Shown: positions 17,584 through 27,113, counted from the stretch's first letter. The stretch is 64,000 nucleotides of DNA from UBA4479 sp963974935 (GCA_963974935.1 CAXBEV010000001.1:620001-684000); one strand, 5' to 3'. Program-made: numbers and translations. The notes: generated by a model not told the origin, from the sequence alone.

Positions 17584-18683
17584 GCAGATACGAAGACGCA
17601 GAAACGCGGCCCGATAAACCGGACGCGCGGAACTGGAAAGCGCGTGCGCCCTGGGTTGCCGGCACGCTGTTATGGGGTGTCTTCGGCGGTTGGGTGTTTT
17701 CGCAGCTCGGCATTCCGCTGGCGTGGATGATCGGCGCGATGATCTTTACCGCCGCCGCCGCGATTGCGGGCGTGCGGCTGCAAGGGCCGGGCAAGGGGCG
17801 GGCGGTGATGATTACCGTGTTGGGTGTGATGCTCGGCAGTTCGTTTACGCCCGATATCATGAACCATCTGTCGAGTTGGTTCATCTCAATTGCCGTGTTG
17901 CTGGTGTTTGTGGTTTTGGTCACGTGTGTGCTGGCGTGGGGCTTTCAGCGCTTCGCCGGTATGCCGAGGCGGGAAGCGATCTTGTCGGCGACGCCCGGTG
18001 GGTTCGGCGAGATGGTGTTGATCGCCGAGGCCTATGGTGCCGATGTGCGCTCGATCTCGTTGATCCACGCAACCCGCGTCATGTTCACCGTGATGCTGAT
18101 CCCGATTTATTTCCGCATCTTTGAAGGCTATACACCGCCCGCCGTTTCGCCCATGGGCTCGGTCGCGGATTTAGGCCTGCAAGACAGCGCCATCTTGGTT
18201 GCCTGTGCAATTGTCGGTTATGCCGGTGCGCGCGCCCTGAAGGTGCCTGCCGCCGCCATCTTAGGGCCGATGGTGGTGAGCGCCTTCGTGCATTTCTTTG
18301 GTCTTACCAAAGCACAGCCACCGGGGGAGTTGGTGAACTTGGCGCAGATCGTGATCGGCACCACGGTCGGTTGCCGTTTCGTTGGCGTCAGCCATCGTCA
18401 GCTGATCAACCCGGTCGGTATCGGCATCATCGGCGCGGCAATTACGTTGGGTTTGGCGTTGGGCGCTGCGTCTGCCCTGCATGCGATCACCGACTTGGAC
18501 TACAATGCACTCTGGATCGCCTTTGCGCCGGGTGGCCTTGCCGAGATGACCCTGATCAGCTTGGCCATGCACATCGACACCGCATTTGTTTCGACCCACC
18601 ACATCATCCGAATTTTGTTCATCGTGTCCGCGATGAGCGTCATCAGCCGTCTGCTGTTCGGCAAGCCTGACAAAGAGTTCTAG
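17580..18683 (+). CDS. AbrB-family membrane protein (duplicated AbrB transporter-like domains)
   Basis: 367 residues with a polar N-terminus of about 24 residues and then 10-11 hydrophobic helices in two repeats (LGIPLAWMIGAMIFTAAAAI and LKVPAAAILGPMVVSAFVHF). This is the AbrB/'putative ammonia monooxygenase' permease family; the function is poorly known, and E. coli AbrB is unrelated to the DNA-binding AbrB. The GTG start at 17580 overlaps the nadK stop, implying coupled translation. Confidence 0.85.
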   Translation: MSRYEDAETRPDKPDARNWKARAPWVAGTLLWGVFGGWVFSQLGIPLAWMIGAMIFTAAAAIAGVRLQGPGKGRAVMITVLGVMLGSSFTPDIMNHLSSWFISIAVLLVFVVLVTCVLAWGFQRFAGMPRREAILSATPGGFGEMVLIAEAYGADVRSISLIHATRVMFTVMLIPIYFRIFEGYTPPAVSPMGSVADLGLQDSAILVACAIVGYAGARALKVPAAAILGPMVVSAFVHFFGLTKAQPPGELVNLAQIVIGTTVGCRFVGVSHRQLINPVGIGIIGAAITLGLALGAASALHAITDLDYNALWIAFAPGGLAEMTLISLAMHIDTAFVSTHHIIRILFIVSAMSVISRLLFGKPDKEF

Positions 18684-18701
18684 ACGGTGGTCCCTATATC
18701 A

Positions 18702-18768
18702 CGTCATTCCCGCGCAGGCGGGAATCCATAGCGAACATGGACCCCCGCCTTTGCGGGGGTGACGGGGA
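18702..18768. repeat. dispersed palindromic repeat, family 1 (copy 3)
   Basis: cgtcattcccgcgcaggcgg, aatccat, then gacccccgcctttgcggggg and tgacggg, matching the copies at 1830 and 7989. It sits between convergent genes. Confidence 0.87.
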
Positions 18769-18783
18769 AATCGGCGCGACACC

Positions 18784-19068
18784 CTAGCCCAAAAGCTGGC
18801 GGATCGGGCCTTGGTTTTCGGCCCATTCGGCCCATTGGCGAGGGCCGAGGCCGTATTGGTTTTTGTGTCCGGCATTGGCGCCGGCGTCGATCAATGCCTG
18901 CACCACGTCACGTTGGCCACGGGCAGACGCCATCATCAAGGCTGTGTTGCCATAGGCGTCGGCGCTATCGGCGCTGAGGCCTGCCTTGAGCCCAGCTTGC
19001 ACCATCGCCAGATCACCGCGTGCGGCGGCGGCGAGGAAGTCTTCATCGGTGATTTTTGGTTCCGTCAT
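18784..19068 (-). CDS. small ankyrin-repeat protein
   Basis: 94 residues with two to three ankyrin repeats: AAARGDLAMVQAGLKAGLSA, YGNTALMMASARGQRDVVQAL and the partial NQYGLGPRQWA. There is no signal peptide, so it should be a cytoplasmic protein-protein interaction module. It lies 33 bp downstream of the regulator gene and is probably cotranscribed with it. Confidence 0.85.
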   Translation of the reverse strand: MTEPKITDEDFLAAAARGDLAMVQAGLKAGLSADSADAYGNTALMMASARGQRDVVQALIDAGANAGHKNQYGLGPRQWAEWAENQGPIRQLLG

Positions 19069-19101
19069 GATGTCTTTTCATGCCGCGCTGTCGTCGGCAC
19101 G

Positions 19102-19992
19102 TCAAGGTGCATTGAAATGCACGGTGCCCAAGCCCGAAATATCATAGCCGCTGAGCGCGCGTGCCCGGGCCTTGAATTCGTCGCTCTGTGCAAACGTCAA
19201 CAACGCCTGCATCGGTGCTTGAAAGAAATCGCGGCGGCGCACCAAAAGGTCGTAACGCTCGCGGTGCAAGGGAATGAAATCAAGGCCGGCTTGTTGGGCG
19301 GCGGCACGCACGCCAAGCCCGGTCTCGGCGCGGAATTCCAGAACCGCCAAGGCGAGTTCGGATTCCGAGCGCGCTTCGTCATCTAAGATATCGATATCCT
19401 TCATCTCGATTCCGGCTTCGGACACCAGATGTTGGAACAGTACGCGGCTGCCGGCTTGCGGCTCGCGGACCACGAATCGGGCCCGGCCCGCGACGGCGTC
19501 GGCCAGCGACGTGATGTGCATCGGATTGCCTTTGCCGACGATCAACCCCTGTTCGCGCCACGCCCATTCGATCAGCACCGCGTCCATACCGGCGGTCGAT
19601 TCGATCACGTGCGAGACGTTGTAGCCGCCGTCCACCAGATCGACGATGTGCATACCTGCGGCCACCGCTTCGCCGCGAGAAAATCGCTCAAGCCCGTCCA
19701 GGCTGCCGCCTGGCATCAGCGCTAAATTACAGTCCGCCTGACGCACGGCCCATTCCAACAGCGGATCGTGGGAGCCGACGATGACCGGCGGCGGCGGCGT
19801 CGCGTGGCTCGCTTCGATATCCGGAAACGTCGACGAGCGTGCCAGCCAAAGATCGATTAAATGTTTTGGAAACAACCACTTACCGGTGACGCGGGTGCAT
19901 GGAATCTCCTCAGCCGCGACAAGCTCATAGACCTTGCGCTCTTTCAGGCGGAGATAGACCGCGACCTCTTTGGTGGTCATTAAATCTTTCAT
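19102..19992 (-). CDS. helix-turn-helix regulator with periplasmic-binding-protein-like sensor domain
   Basis: 296 residues from ATG 19992; an in-frame ATG at 20007 is possible. Residues 1-55 form an excisionase/MerR-like HTH (TTKEVAVYLRLKERKVYELV, WLFPKHLIDLWL). The rest is a type-2 periplasmic-binding fold of the PBP-like class seen in molybdate/tungstate regulators (VIVGSHDPLLEWAV, MPGGSLDGLERF, VREPQAGSRVLFQHL). It is divergent from the Fe-S protein gene and lies in a Mo/W gene neighbourhood, so it probably senses an oxyanion and controls that gene or tup/fdh genes. This link is inference. Confidence 0.85.
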   Translation of the reverse strand: MKDLMTTKEVAVYLRLKERKVYELVAAEEIPCTRVTGKWLFPKHLIDLWLARSSTFPDIEASHATPPPPVIVGSHDPLLEWAVRQADCNLALMPGGSLDGLERFSRGEAVAAGMHIVDLVDGGYNVSHVIESTAGMDAVLIEWAWREQGLIVGKGNPMHITSLADAVAGRARFVVREPQAGSRVLFQHLVSEAGIEMKDIDILDDEARSESELALAVLEFRAETGLGVRAAAQQAGLDFIPLHRERYDLLVRRRDFFQAPMQALLTFAQSDEFKARARALSGYDISGLGTVHFNAP

Positions 19993-20136
19993 CTTAAACC
20001 CGTACACATCGTGGGACTTTATTTCCAGCCAATATTGGGTATCAATGCGGCGTCGGGCGCCCTACATCAAAAAGCAACAGGGCACCGAACGCGCGCACCG
20101 GGTATCCGGTGCGACCATTGGGAGAAGACACGAAAT

Positions 20137-22218
20137 ATGAAACTCCACGGTAAGGAGGTCCTCGTCTGTTCGTGCGAGGACACCATGAACATCGACGCTG
20201 ACGCGTTGGCCAAAGCGGCCGGCGGCGACGGCGCCTTAAAAGTTGCTCGCCATCTGTGCCGGGTCGAGTTGGACCGCTTCGCCGACGAGGCCGGCAAGGC
20301 CGATAAACTGCTGGTCGCCTGCACGCAGGAAGCACCGCTGTTTTTGGATGCCTTGGAAGATATGGGAGACCGCGCCCCGGAAGCCGCGTTCGTCAATATT
20401 CGCGAGCGCGCGGGTTGGTCCCAGGCCGCGAAAGATGCCGATAAAAACGTCATCGCCAAGATGGCCGCGTTGTTGAACGAGGGTGGGCTAGATGTGCCCG
20501 ATGCGTCGTCGGTCAGCATGATTTCAACCGGCATCGTGTTGGTGCTGGGTAAAGATGACGTCGCGCTCGACGCCGCGCGCAAGCTTGCCGACCGCATGGA
20601 CGTGTCGGTGATTTTAGAAGGTGGCGCTGATGTCGAACCACCGGCCGTGATGGATGTGCCGGTGTTCATGGGTAACATCAAAAGTGCGTCGGGTCGGTTG
20701 GGTCAGTTTGAGGTGCGGGTCGAAAACTTCCGTCCCACCGTGCCGTCCTCAAAATCGAAACTTGAATTTACCGGTCTCGGCGAAGTCGGCACCTCGACCT
20801 GCGATTTGATTTTGGATTTGCGCGGGGCAACGCCGTTGTTCCCGGCACCGGAAAAACGCGACGGCTATTTCCAACCCGATCCCGGCAATCCGGCATTGGT
20901 GATGGAAGCGCTGTTCACGCTGACCGATATGGTCGGCGAATTCGAAAAGCCGCGCTATGTCGACTACGACCCGGGCATTTGCGCGCACGCGTCGAGCAAG
21001 ATCGTCGGGTGTTCCAAGTGCCTTGATATCTGCCCGACCAGCGCGATTGTGCCGAACGGCGACAAAGTAAAGTTTGATCCCTACGTCTGTGCCGGCTGCG
21101 GTTTGTGCGCGGTGGTGTGCCCGACGGGGGCGGCGAAATATAGCCTGCCCGGCGGCGATGGCATGAGTGCGCGGCTCCGCGCCTTGATCGGCACCTATCT
21201 TAAGGCCGGTGGCAGCGATGCGGTGTTGCTGATTCATGACGATGTGTTCGGCCGCGATGCGATTGCGCTGTCGGCGCGTCACGGGCGCGGCTTGCCCGGC
21301 AACGTGCTGCCGTTCGCCGTCAACCAAGCCACACAAGTCGGCATTGACGGCATTTTGCTGGCCTTGGCACTTGGCGTGTCCGAGGTGGCAATCTTGTTGC
21401 CGCCGAAAAAGCGCGAAGACCGCAACACTTTGCTCAACGAATTCGGCATTATCGATGCGATCACCGAAGGCCTCGGCTACGGGGCAGGGCGGGTGCGCCT
21501 GATCGAGGCCGATGATCCCGATCAGCTTGAAGCGGCGCTGCACGGTGCCACCGTTCAAGCCGCGATCCCCAGCGGCGACGTGGTCGGCGCCGGGCGCAAA
21601 CGCTCGGTGCTGCGGTTGTCGTTGGATGCCTTGCACCGCAAAGCCCCGGAACAACCCGACGAAATCGCGCTGCCTGCGGGGGCGCCGTTCGGCACCGTGA
21701 ATGTGGATACCGACGGCTGCACATTATGCTTGGCGTGCGTCGGTGCATGTCCGACAGGAGCGCTCAAAGACAACGAAAACCTGCCGCAACTCAGCTTTGC
21801 CGAAGATGCTTGCGTGCAGTGCGGGCTGTGCAAAAACACCTGCCCGGAAAAAGTCATCTCGCTGACGCCGCGCCTGAACTTTCGCGATGACGCGCACACC
21901 GCCCAAGTGATCAAAGAAGAACAGCCGTTCTTGTGCATTCGTTGCGGCAAGCCGTTCGCGACCCAGGCGTCGCTGGCGCATCTGACCGAAAAGCTTTCGG
22001 GTCACGTCATGTTCCAAGGCCCGGGCAAGCTGGATCGCCTTAAGATGTGCGAAGACTGCCGCGTCGTGGAAATGACCACCAGCGAGGACAATCCGTTGGC
22101 GCACGGCACCGTGCCGATCCCGCGCACCACCGACGACTACCTGCGCGAACGCGATGTGCTGCGCGAGAAAGCCAAACAAGACATGATCAAAAAGGGCCTG
22201 ACCGACGGTGAAGCGTGA
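20137..22218 (+). CDS. large multi-[4Fe-4S] ferredoxin-like protein of formate dehydrogenase loci
   Basis: 693 residues. The ATG at 20137 follows gggagaagacac; an in-frame upstream start would add an atypical N-terminus. The N-terminus has CSCEDTMN. Two ferredoxin pairs follow: CSKCLDICPT with CAGCGLCAVVCPT (about 295-335), and CTLCLACVGACPT with CVQCGLCKNTCPE (about 530-570). The C-terminus has two CxxC knuckles (CIRCGKPF and CEDC). The middle resembles a hydrogenase/heterodisulfide-reductase delta-subunit-like region. It is a soluble electron carrier or maturation factor, often near Mo/W formate dehydrogenase genes. Partners are inferred. Confidence 0.82.
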   Translation: MKLHGKEVLVCSCEDTMNIDADALAKAAGGDGALKVARHLCRVELDRFADEAGKADKLLVACTQEAPLFLDALEDMGDRAPEAAFVNIRERAGWSQAAKDADKNVIAKMAALLNEGGLDVPDASSVSMISTGIVLVLGKDDVALDAARKLADRMDVSVILEGGADVEPPAVMDVPVFMGNIKSASGRLGQFEVRVENFRPTVPSSKSKLEFTGLGEVGTSTCDLILDLRGATPLFPAPEKRDGYFQPDPGNPALVMEALFTLTDMVGEFEKPRYVDYDPGICAHASSKIVGCSKCLDICPTSAIVPNGDKVKFDPYVCAGCGLCAVVCPTGAAKYSLPGGDGMSARLRALIGTYLKAGGSDAVLLIHDDVFGRDAIALSARHGRGLPGNVLPFAVNQATQVGIDGILLALALGVSEVAILLPPKKREDRNTLLNEFGIIDAITEGLGYGAGRVRLIEADDPDQLEAALHGATVQAAIPSGDVVGAGRKRSVLRLSLDALHRKAPEQPDEIALPAGAPFGTVNVDTDGCTLCLACVGACPTGALKDNENLPQLSFAEDACVQCGLCKNTCPEKVISLTPRLNFRDDAHTAQVIKEEQPFLCIRCGKPFATQASLAHLTEKLSGHVMFQGPGKLDRLKMCEDCRVVEMTTSEDNPLAHGTVPIPRTTDDYLRERDVLREKAKQDMIKKGLTDGEA

Positions 22219-22289
22219 GGGGGAAAAACGTCCCCGATATCGACAAACCGGGCCCGAATGACTAACGTAGTATTGAGGGAGACAGCATC

Positions 22290-23333
22290 ATGGATGGCAC
22301 CGCGCCGCTCAATCAACCTGAAAAGGCCGCCGCCGAGGCGCCGATGATCGATCCGTTCGGTCGTCACGTCAGTTATTTGCGCGTCTCTGTCACCGATCGC
22401 TGCGATTTCCGCTGTGTGTATTGCATGGCCGAAGACATGACGTTCCTGCCGAAACGCGATGTGTTGTCCTTGGAAGAACTTGAGCGCCTGTGCGGTGCGT
22501 TTATCCGCAAGGGTGTGCGCAAGCTGCGCCTGACCGGCGGCGAGCCGCTGGTCCGTCGCGGCATCATGACGCTGATCAACAACCTGGGGAAACACTTAGA
22601 TACTGGCGCGCTCGACGAGTTGACGCTGACCACCAACGGCAGTCAGTTGCCCAAATACGCTGAAGATTTGGTTGCTGCCGGTGTGAAGCGCATCAATGTC
22701 TCAGTCGACACGCTGGACCCCGAAAAATTCCGCCAAGCGACCCGCTGGGGGCGGCTTGAGCAAGTGATGGACGGCCTCGCTGCCGCCAAGAAAGCCGGTC
22801 TGAAGATCAAGATCAACGCCGTCGCACTGAAGCATCTGAACGCCGACGAATTCGACGACATGATCCGCTGGTGCGGTGAAAATGCGTTCGATCTGACGCT
22901 GATTGAAACCATGCCGTTGGGTGAGATCGGTGAGGATCGGGTGGATCAATATCTGCCGCTGTCCCAAGTCCGCCGCGATCTCGAAACCCGCTGGACGCTG
23001 AATGAAATTCCTTATCGCACCGGCGGTCCGGCCCGCTATACCGAGATTGCCGAGACCGGTCAAAAACTCGGTTTCATCACGCCGTTGACGCACAATTTCT
23101 GCGAAAGCTGCAACCGGGTGCGCCTGACTTGCACCGGCACGTTGTTCATGTGCCTGGGCCAAGACGATGCCGCAGACCTGATGAAGCCGCTGCGCGCAAC
23201 CGATGATGATGCGGTCTTGGAGGCCGCCATCGACGAGGCTATCGGCCGTAAGCCGAAAGGCCACGACTTTGCGATCGAACGCCGCGGCGACGCCCCCGCC
23301 GTCGGCCGCCACATGTCCATGACCGGCGGCTGA
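22290..23333 (+). CDS. moaA: GTP 3',8-cyclase (molybdenum cofactor synthesis)
   Basis: 347 residues. A radical-SAM enzyme that converts GTP to 3',8-cH2GTP, the first step of molybdopterin synthesis. The SAM cluster motif is CDFRCVYC (C38, C42, C45); the second cluster lies in CESCNRVRLTC with a further Cys in FMCLG; the C-terminus ends in the conserved GG. The ATG follows gagggagac. It lies 71 bp after the ferredoxin-like gene, possibly in the same unit, supporting a Mo/W role for the region. Confidence 0.96.
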   Translation: MDGTAPLNQPEKAAAEAPMIDPFGRHVSYLRVSVTDRCDFRCVYCMAEDMTFLPKRDVLSLEELERLCGAFIRKGVRKLRLTGGEPLVRRGIMTLINNLGKHLDTGALDELTLTTNGSQLPKYAEDLVAAGVKRINVSVDTLDPEKFRQATRWGRLEQVMDGLAAAKKAGLKIKINAVALKHLNADEFDDMIRWCGENAFDLTLIETMPLGEIGEDRVDQYLPLSQVRRDLETRWTLNEIPYRTGGPARYTEIAETGQKLGFITPLTHNFCESCNRVRLTCTGTLFMCLGQDDAADLMKPLRATDDDAVLEAAIDEAIGRKPKGHDFAIERRGDAPAVGRHMSMTGG

Positions 23334-23400
23334 TTCTAAGTTCTGCGCCCCCGCCCCTTTGCACCCCCGCCCCCCTGCGTCATCCTAAACTCCCCCGCGT

Positions 23401-23474
23401 CGTCATCCTGAACTTGATTCAGGACCTTTTCGAATTTGCGCAATGTGATCCTGAATCAAGGTCAGGATGACGCG
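23401..23474. repeat. dispersed palindromic repeat, family 3 (copy 2)
   Basis: cgtcatcctgaacttgattc pairs with gatcctgaatcaaggtcagg and atgacgcg. A truncated half-copy, tgcgtcatcctaaac, lies just before it at 23376. It occupies the gap between moaA and the DUF1330 gene. Confidence 0.87.
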
Positions 23475-23577
23475 AAGAGGATGACGATATGGGAAAGGGG
23501 CTTTTCGAAAAAAAGCTGCCGCATCCCGTTGATAATGCTATGTCGAAAGCAACATTCATTTTATCCAAGGAAGCACG

Positions 23578-23871
23578 ATGCCCGCTTACATGATCGCCCA
23601 GGTCAACATCACCGACGCCGAAGCTTTTAAAAAATATCAGGCCGGCGTGCCCGAGACGCTGAAACCGTACGGCGGCAAGTACATCGTGCGCGGCGGCGAG
23701 ACGGTCGTCCTCGAAGGTCAGATGCCGTATCCGCGCATCGTCGTGATTGAGTTCCCTTCACTGGATCAAGCCAAAGCGTGGCACGCGTCCGACGCATACG
23801 CCGAGCCGCTGGCGATGCGCCAAGCCTCCGCCGACAGCGTGTTGATTGCGGTGGACGGCTATGACGGATAG
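23578..23871 (+). CDS. DUF1330 dimeric alpha/beta-barrel protein
   Basis: 97 residues with the DUF1330/ferredoxin-like barrel pattern: MIAQVNITDAEAFKKYQAGV, GGKYIVRGGE and RIVVIEFPSLDQAKAWHASD. Cytoplasmic, function unknown. The ATG follows aaggaagcacg. Its end overlaps the next gene by 11 bp, so the two are probably coupled. Confidence 0.88.
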   Translation: MPAYMIAQVNITDAEAFKKYQAGVPETLKPYGGKYIVRGGETVVLEGQMPYPRIVVIEFPSLDQAKAWHASDAYAEPLAMRQASADSVLIAVDGYDG

Positions 23872-24655
23872 CGCCGCAGACAAGGCAGCGTCGCTGCCCC
23901 GTGCGATCTGGCAGGCCCGCCAAGACGGCAGCCTGTTGCCCCGCGATACGGTCAAAGACGTCGTCGGTCGCGACGCGGCCTACGCGGTGCAAATGGCAGC
24001 AACCGATGCTGCCGGACTGACGCGGGCCGGGTGGAAAATCGCGGCCACCAGCGCCATCGCGCAAGAATTGATTGGCGTCGATGGCCCATCGCTGGGCCCT
24101 GTATTCGCAGAGCACATTTTCGAGCCGGGCGCGACATGTGTTGCACGCCCCAATCAGGGCATGGCGATTGAATGCGAGATTGCGTTCGTGATGGCCGGTG
24201 ATTGTGATTTCGGCGTGAGCCCGGCGCGGGATGCGGTGTTGGCCGCGACCAAGACAGCCCGCATCGGGATCGAAGTTGTGGGCTGCCGTTTCGAAGGCGG
24301 CGTTGCCGCAGCTGGTCCGGCGATTTTGATCAGCGATTTTTCGTTCAACGTCGCCTTGGTGCGCGGGCCCGAAATCCGCGGTTGGCGCGACATGGATTTA
24401 AGCGCCGTCGAAGCCTGCGCCGTAGTGAATGGCGAACGCGGCAACACCGGCACCGGTGCGGCAGTGATGGGCGATCCGGTTGCTGCCCTGGTGTGGGCGG
24501 CGGGTGAAGCGGCGCGCATCGGCAGGCCGCTCAAAGCTGGCGATATCATCACGACGGGCACCATGACCGGCGTCGTCCCGGTTAAGCCGGGGGACGAGGT
24601 GGTTGGGGATTTTAGTGCGTTGGGATCGGTTCAGGTCAACTTCGCGCCGGACTGA
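23861..24655 (+). CDS. 2-keto-4-pentenoate hydratase / fumarylacetoacetate-hydrolase-like protein
   Basis: 264 residues from ATG 23861, overlapping the DUF1330 stop. Family signatures: GWKIAATS, GPVFAEHIFE, ECEIAFVMAGD with the metal-binding Glu pair, and the C-terminal GDIITTGTMTGVVPVKPGD. Related enzymes hydrate 2-oxopent-4-enoate in meta-cleavage of aromatics or act as decarboxylases; no other aromatic genes are nearby, so the substrate is open. Its 3' end overlaps the convergent kinase gene by 25 bp. Confidence 0.85.
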   Translation: MTDSAADKAASLPRAIWQARQDGSLLPRDTVKDVVGRDAAYAVQMAATDAAGLTRAGWKIAATSAIAQELIGVDGPSLGPVFAEHIFEPGATCVARPNQGMAIECEIAFVMAGDCDFGVSPARDAVLAATKTARIGIEVVGCRFEGGVAAAGPAILISDFSFNVALVRGPEIRGWRDMDLSAVEACAVVNGERGNTGTGAAVMGDPVAALVWAAGEAARIGRPLKAGDIITTGTMTGVVPVKPGDEVVGDFSALGSVQVNFAPD

Positions 24656-26919
24656 GCACGCTTGGCGGTGAATACCGCGACTGAGGTATTACGCGTATCG
24701 GTCGGGGCTTCGCCTTTGAGAAGATTGTGCAACGACTCCCAGTCAACAGGCTTTGAGACGTAGCCGTCGAAACCTTGCATGTGGTATTCGTCGATGCTTT
24801 TGGTCATGACGTCGGCGGTGAACGCATACACTCGGCCTTTAATGCATCCGGCCGATTTTGCCCGTACCATAATCTCGCGCCCGTCCATTTTCGGCATATG
24901 GATATCGAGTAAAATAACGTCGTAAGCCTGTGCCTTAATTTTCGCCATCGCTTCGGCGCCGTCACAGGCAAATTCGACTTCATAGCCCCAACTCTTTGTC
25001 ATCGCATCGACGAGGCGACGATTGGTCTCGTTGTCATCGGCAACCAAAATGCGCATTTTGCTGGGCGCGACCAGGCGTAGTTTTGGTGCGGTCGCGCTGG
25101 CTTGCGGTGCCGGCTTGTGGGTCACGACGGCGGTCTTGAGGGGGATGTTGACGGTGAATGTGGATCCCTCATCAAGCGTGCTTTTGACCGTAATGGAGCC
25201 GTTCATTTTTTTGATCATGCGACGGCAGATGCTGAGTCCAAGCCCGGTGCCGCTGTTATTGCGGGTGCGCTTATGGGTAATCTGCGTGAAGGGGTCGAAA
25301 ATCTTGGATAAGGCATCTTCCGGAATGCCGATGCCGCTGTCATGGACCACAATTCGCAGGGTGTCCATTCGATCGGTCGGGTTGCGGTGCAGTGACATGA
25401 TAACCTCGACACCGCCGGCTTGCGTGAATTTAACCGCATTGCCCACCAAGTTCATCACCACTTGGCGCAACCGGACGACATCGCCATAAATCTCGCGATT
25501 TTCAAGGTCGCCGACAATTTGGAATTTCAATTCGATTTGCTTGGCTGTCGCAATCGCGCCGTAGACCGACCGCACGGTATCGGTAAGCTGCACGATGTCG
25601 AATGGCTCAACACTAAGTTCCATGCGGTCGGCTTCGAGCTTAGACAAATCTAAGATGTCATTGAGCACGGTTTCTAAGTGGCGACCCGATTTCTTAAGGG
25701 TGCGTATAAAGTCGGTTTGCTTGTCATCGAGGTCGGTCATTTCCAACAGTTCCGCCATGCCCAACAGGCCGGTCAGCGGGGTGCGAATTTCATGGCTCAT
25801 GTTGGCGAGGAAGGCCGATTTCATCTCGTTGGCATTTTCTGCTGCGGCACGGGCGTCGCTTAATTCGCGGGCGACTTTTCGCTGCATAGAAACGTCACGA
25901 ATTGCTGCAATGGTCAGTTTCTTGCCGTCGAATTCGGAATGGTTCAGCGAAATTTCGACGTAGATCAGGCGCCCGGATTTAGTGATCGCCTGCAATTCTG
26001 CGCCTTCGCCCATCAGTCGGCGGCCGGTCGTATCTTGGAAAACAACACGGTGCTGAACATGTCGTTCGCGTGTTTCGGGGGGCAGCAATTCTTCAATGCA
26101 CATCCCGACCAATTCGGGCTGCGCATATTCGAATAAGGTCACCGCTTCGGTATTGCAGCGTTGAATGATGCCGTCTTCGCTGATGAAAAGCATCGCTTCC
26201 GGGGCATCATCAATCAATAGGTCGAGTTGGGACTTTGCCGCCAATATCTGCCCGTTCATGCGTTCCATGCGGCGCAGCAACCAAATCGCCATGCCGGTTG
26301 CGATCAGCACCAGCGTCGCTATGGTGTTTTCGATATGGATCTCGTTTTTGATTTTCGTGATATGGCGTTCGCTGTCGGCACGGCGTTGATCGAATTCGGT
26401 CTTGATGCGCTGCGTTAAATCATTCAGCGCGGCGAGCGCCGGCCCGTCGTCGATGCGGACGGTATCATCCAATGCCTGAGGCGACATGTCTTTGGGTTGT
26501 TGGAGCGCCGCATTAAATTTTTCACGGTATGCATTCATGGTTTGGCGAATGGCCCAAATCTCGCCGACCGCGCCGCTGGTTGTTGTTGCAGATTTGAGCG
26601 CCTTTTCCAGGGACTGCAAGGCTTCGCGCGCTTGACTGAGGCTCTGAGACGCCTGCGTCGCATAAGTTTGGTCGCGCCGCAGCACATAATTTTTGAAATG
26701 ATGAATGAAGCCGCCATATCCAAGGGCTTGATTTAAGTCCGCTAGGTGCCCGTTGAGGGGGGCGGCGTGCTCGTTGAACGCAGACCAACTGGCTTGTGCG
26801 TTACTGATCCGGTTCTTCAATTCGGCGGTTTGAAATATGATTGCGGCGACAAGGACGATGCCGATGATCAGTGTGATCCCCGATTTGGCCAGAAATTGTT
26901 TCGATATAAAAGTTGGCAT
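24631..26919 (-). CDS. hybrid sensor histidine kinase (TM-sensor-TM-PAS-HisKA-HATPase-REC)
   Basis: 762 residues. Membrane helices at about 11-31 and 199-217 enclose a helical periplasmic sensor. A PAS domain spans about 225-345 (LIDDAPEAMLFISEDGIIQRC). The H-box LANMSHEIRTPLTG places the phospho-His at 376; ATP-binding motifs are NLVGNAVKFT, DSGIGI and GTGLGLSI. The C-terminal receiver has ILVADDN and the phospho-acceptor Asp672 in LLDIHMPKMDG. No cognate regulator is adjacent. The signal sensed is unknown. Confidence 0.93.
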   Translation of the reverse strand: MPTFISKQFLAKSGITLIIGIVLVAAIIFQTAELKNRISNAQASWSAFNEHAAPLNGHLADLNQALGYGGFIHHFKNYVLRRDQTYATQASQSLSQAREALQSLEKALKSATTTSGAVGEIWAIRQTMNAYREKFNAALQQPKDMSPQALDDTVRIDDGPALAALNDLTQRIKTEFDQRRADSERHITKIKNEIHIENTIATLVLIATGMAIWLLRRMERMNGQILAAKSQLDLLIDDAPEAMLFISEDGIIQRCNTEAVTLFEYAQPELVGMCIEELLPPETRERHVQHRVVFQDTTGRRLMGEGAELQAITKSGRLIYVEISLNHSEFDGKKLTIAAIRDVSMQRKVARELSDARAAAENANEMKSAFLANMSHEIRTPLTGLLGMAELLEMTDLDDKQTDFIRTLKKSGRHLETVLNDILDLSKLEADRMELSVEPFDIVQLTDTVRSVYGAIATAKQIELKFQIVGDLENREIYGDVVRLRQVVMNLVGNAVKFTQAGGVEVIMSLHRNPTDRMDTLRIVVHDSGIGIPEDALSKIFDPFTQITHKRTRNNSGTGLGLSICRRMIKKMNGSITVKSTLDEGSTFTVNIPLKTAVVTHKPAPQASATAPKLRLVAPSKMRILVADDNETNRRLVDAMTKSWGYEVEFACDGAEAMAKIKAQAYDVILLDIHMPKMDGREIMVRAKSAGCIKGRVYAFTADVMTKSIDEYHMQGFDGYVSKPVDWESLHNLLKGEAPTDTRNTSVAVFTAKRAQSGAKLT

Positions 26920-27113
26920 TCGCGCTTCCTCGCTGTTTTCATCCGGGCGCTCACCCGGAAAAATGAGCGCGTTCTGTGATCTGACTGTGATCTGATCGTG
27001 GGCATACTATGTCGGCGAAGCGGATTGTGAAGGAGTTTTGGGTCGGCCATCTGACCTATCCATAGGGCCTGAAAACGGCAAAAATGCTTCCTGCTTTCAG
27101 GTGTATTTTTATG

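Noticed and set aside
22219..22289. Moco riboswitch before moaA
   Set aside because: The gap is only 71 bp and shows no extended conserved fold; the element normally needs well over 100 nt.
1830..23474. CRISPR array
   Set aside because: The repeats are dispersed by kilobases, palindromic and without regular spacers; no cas genes are present.
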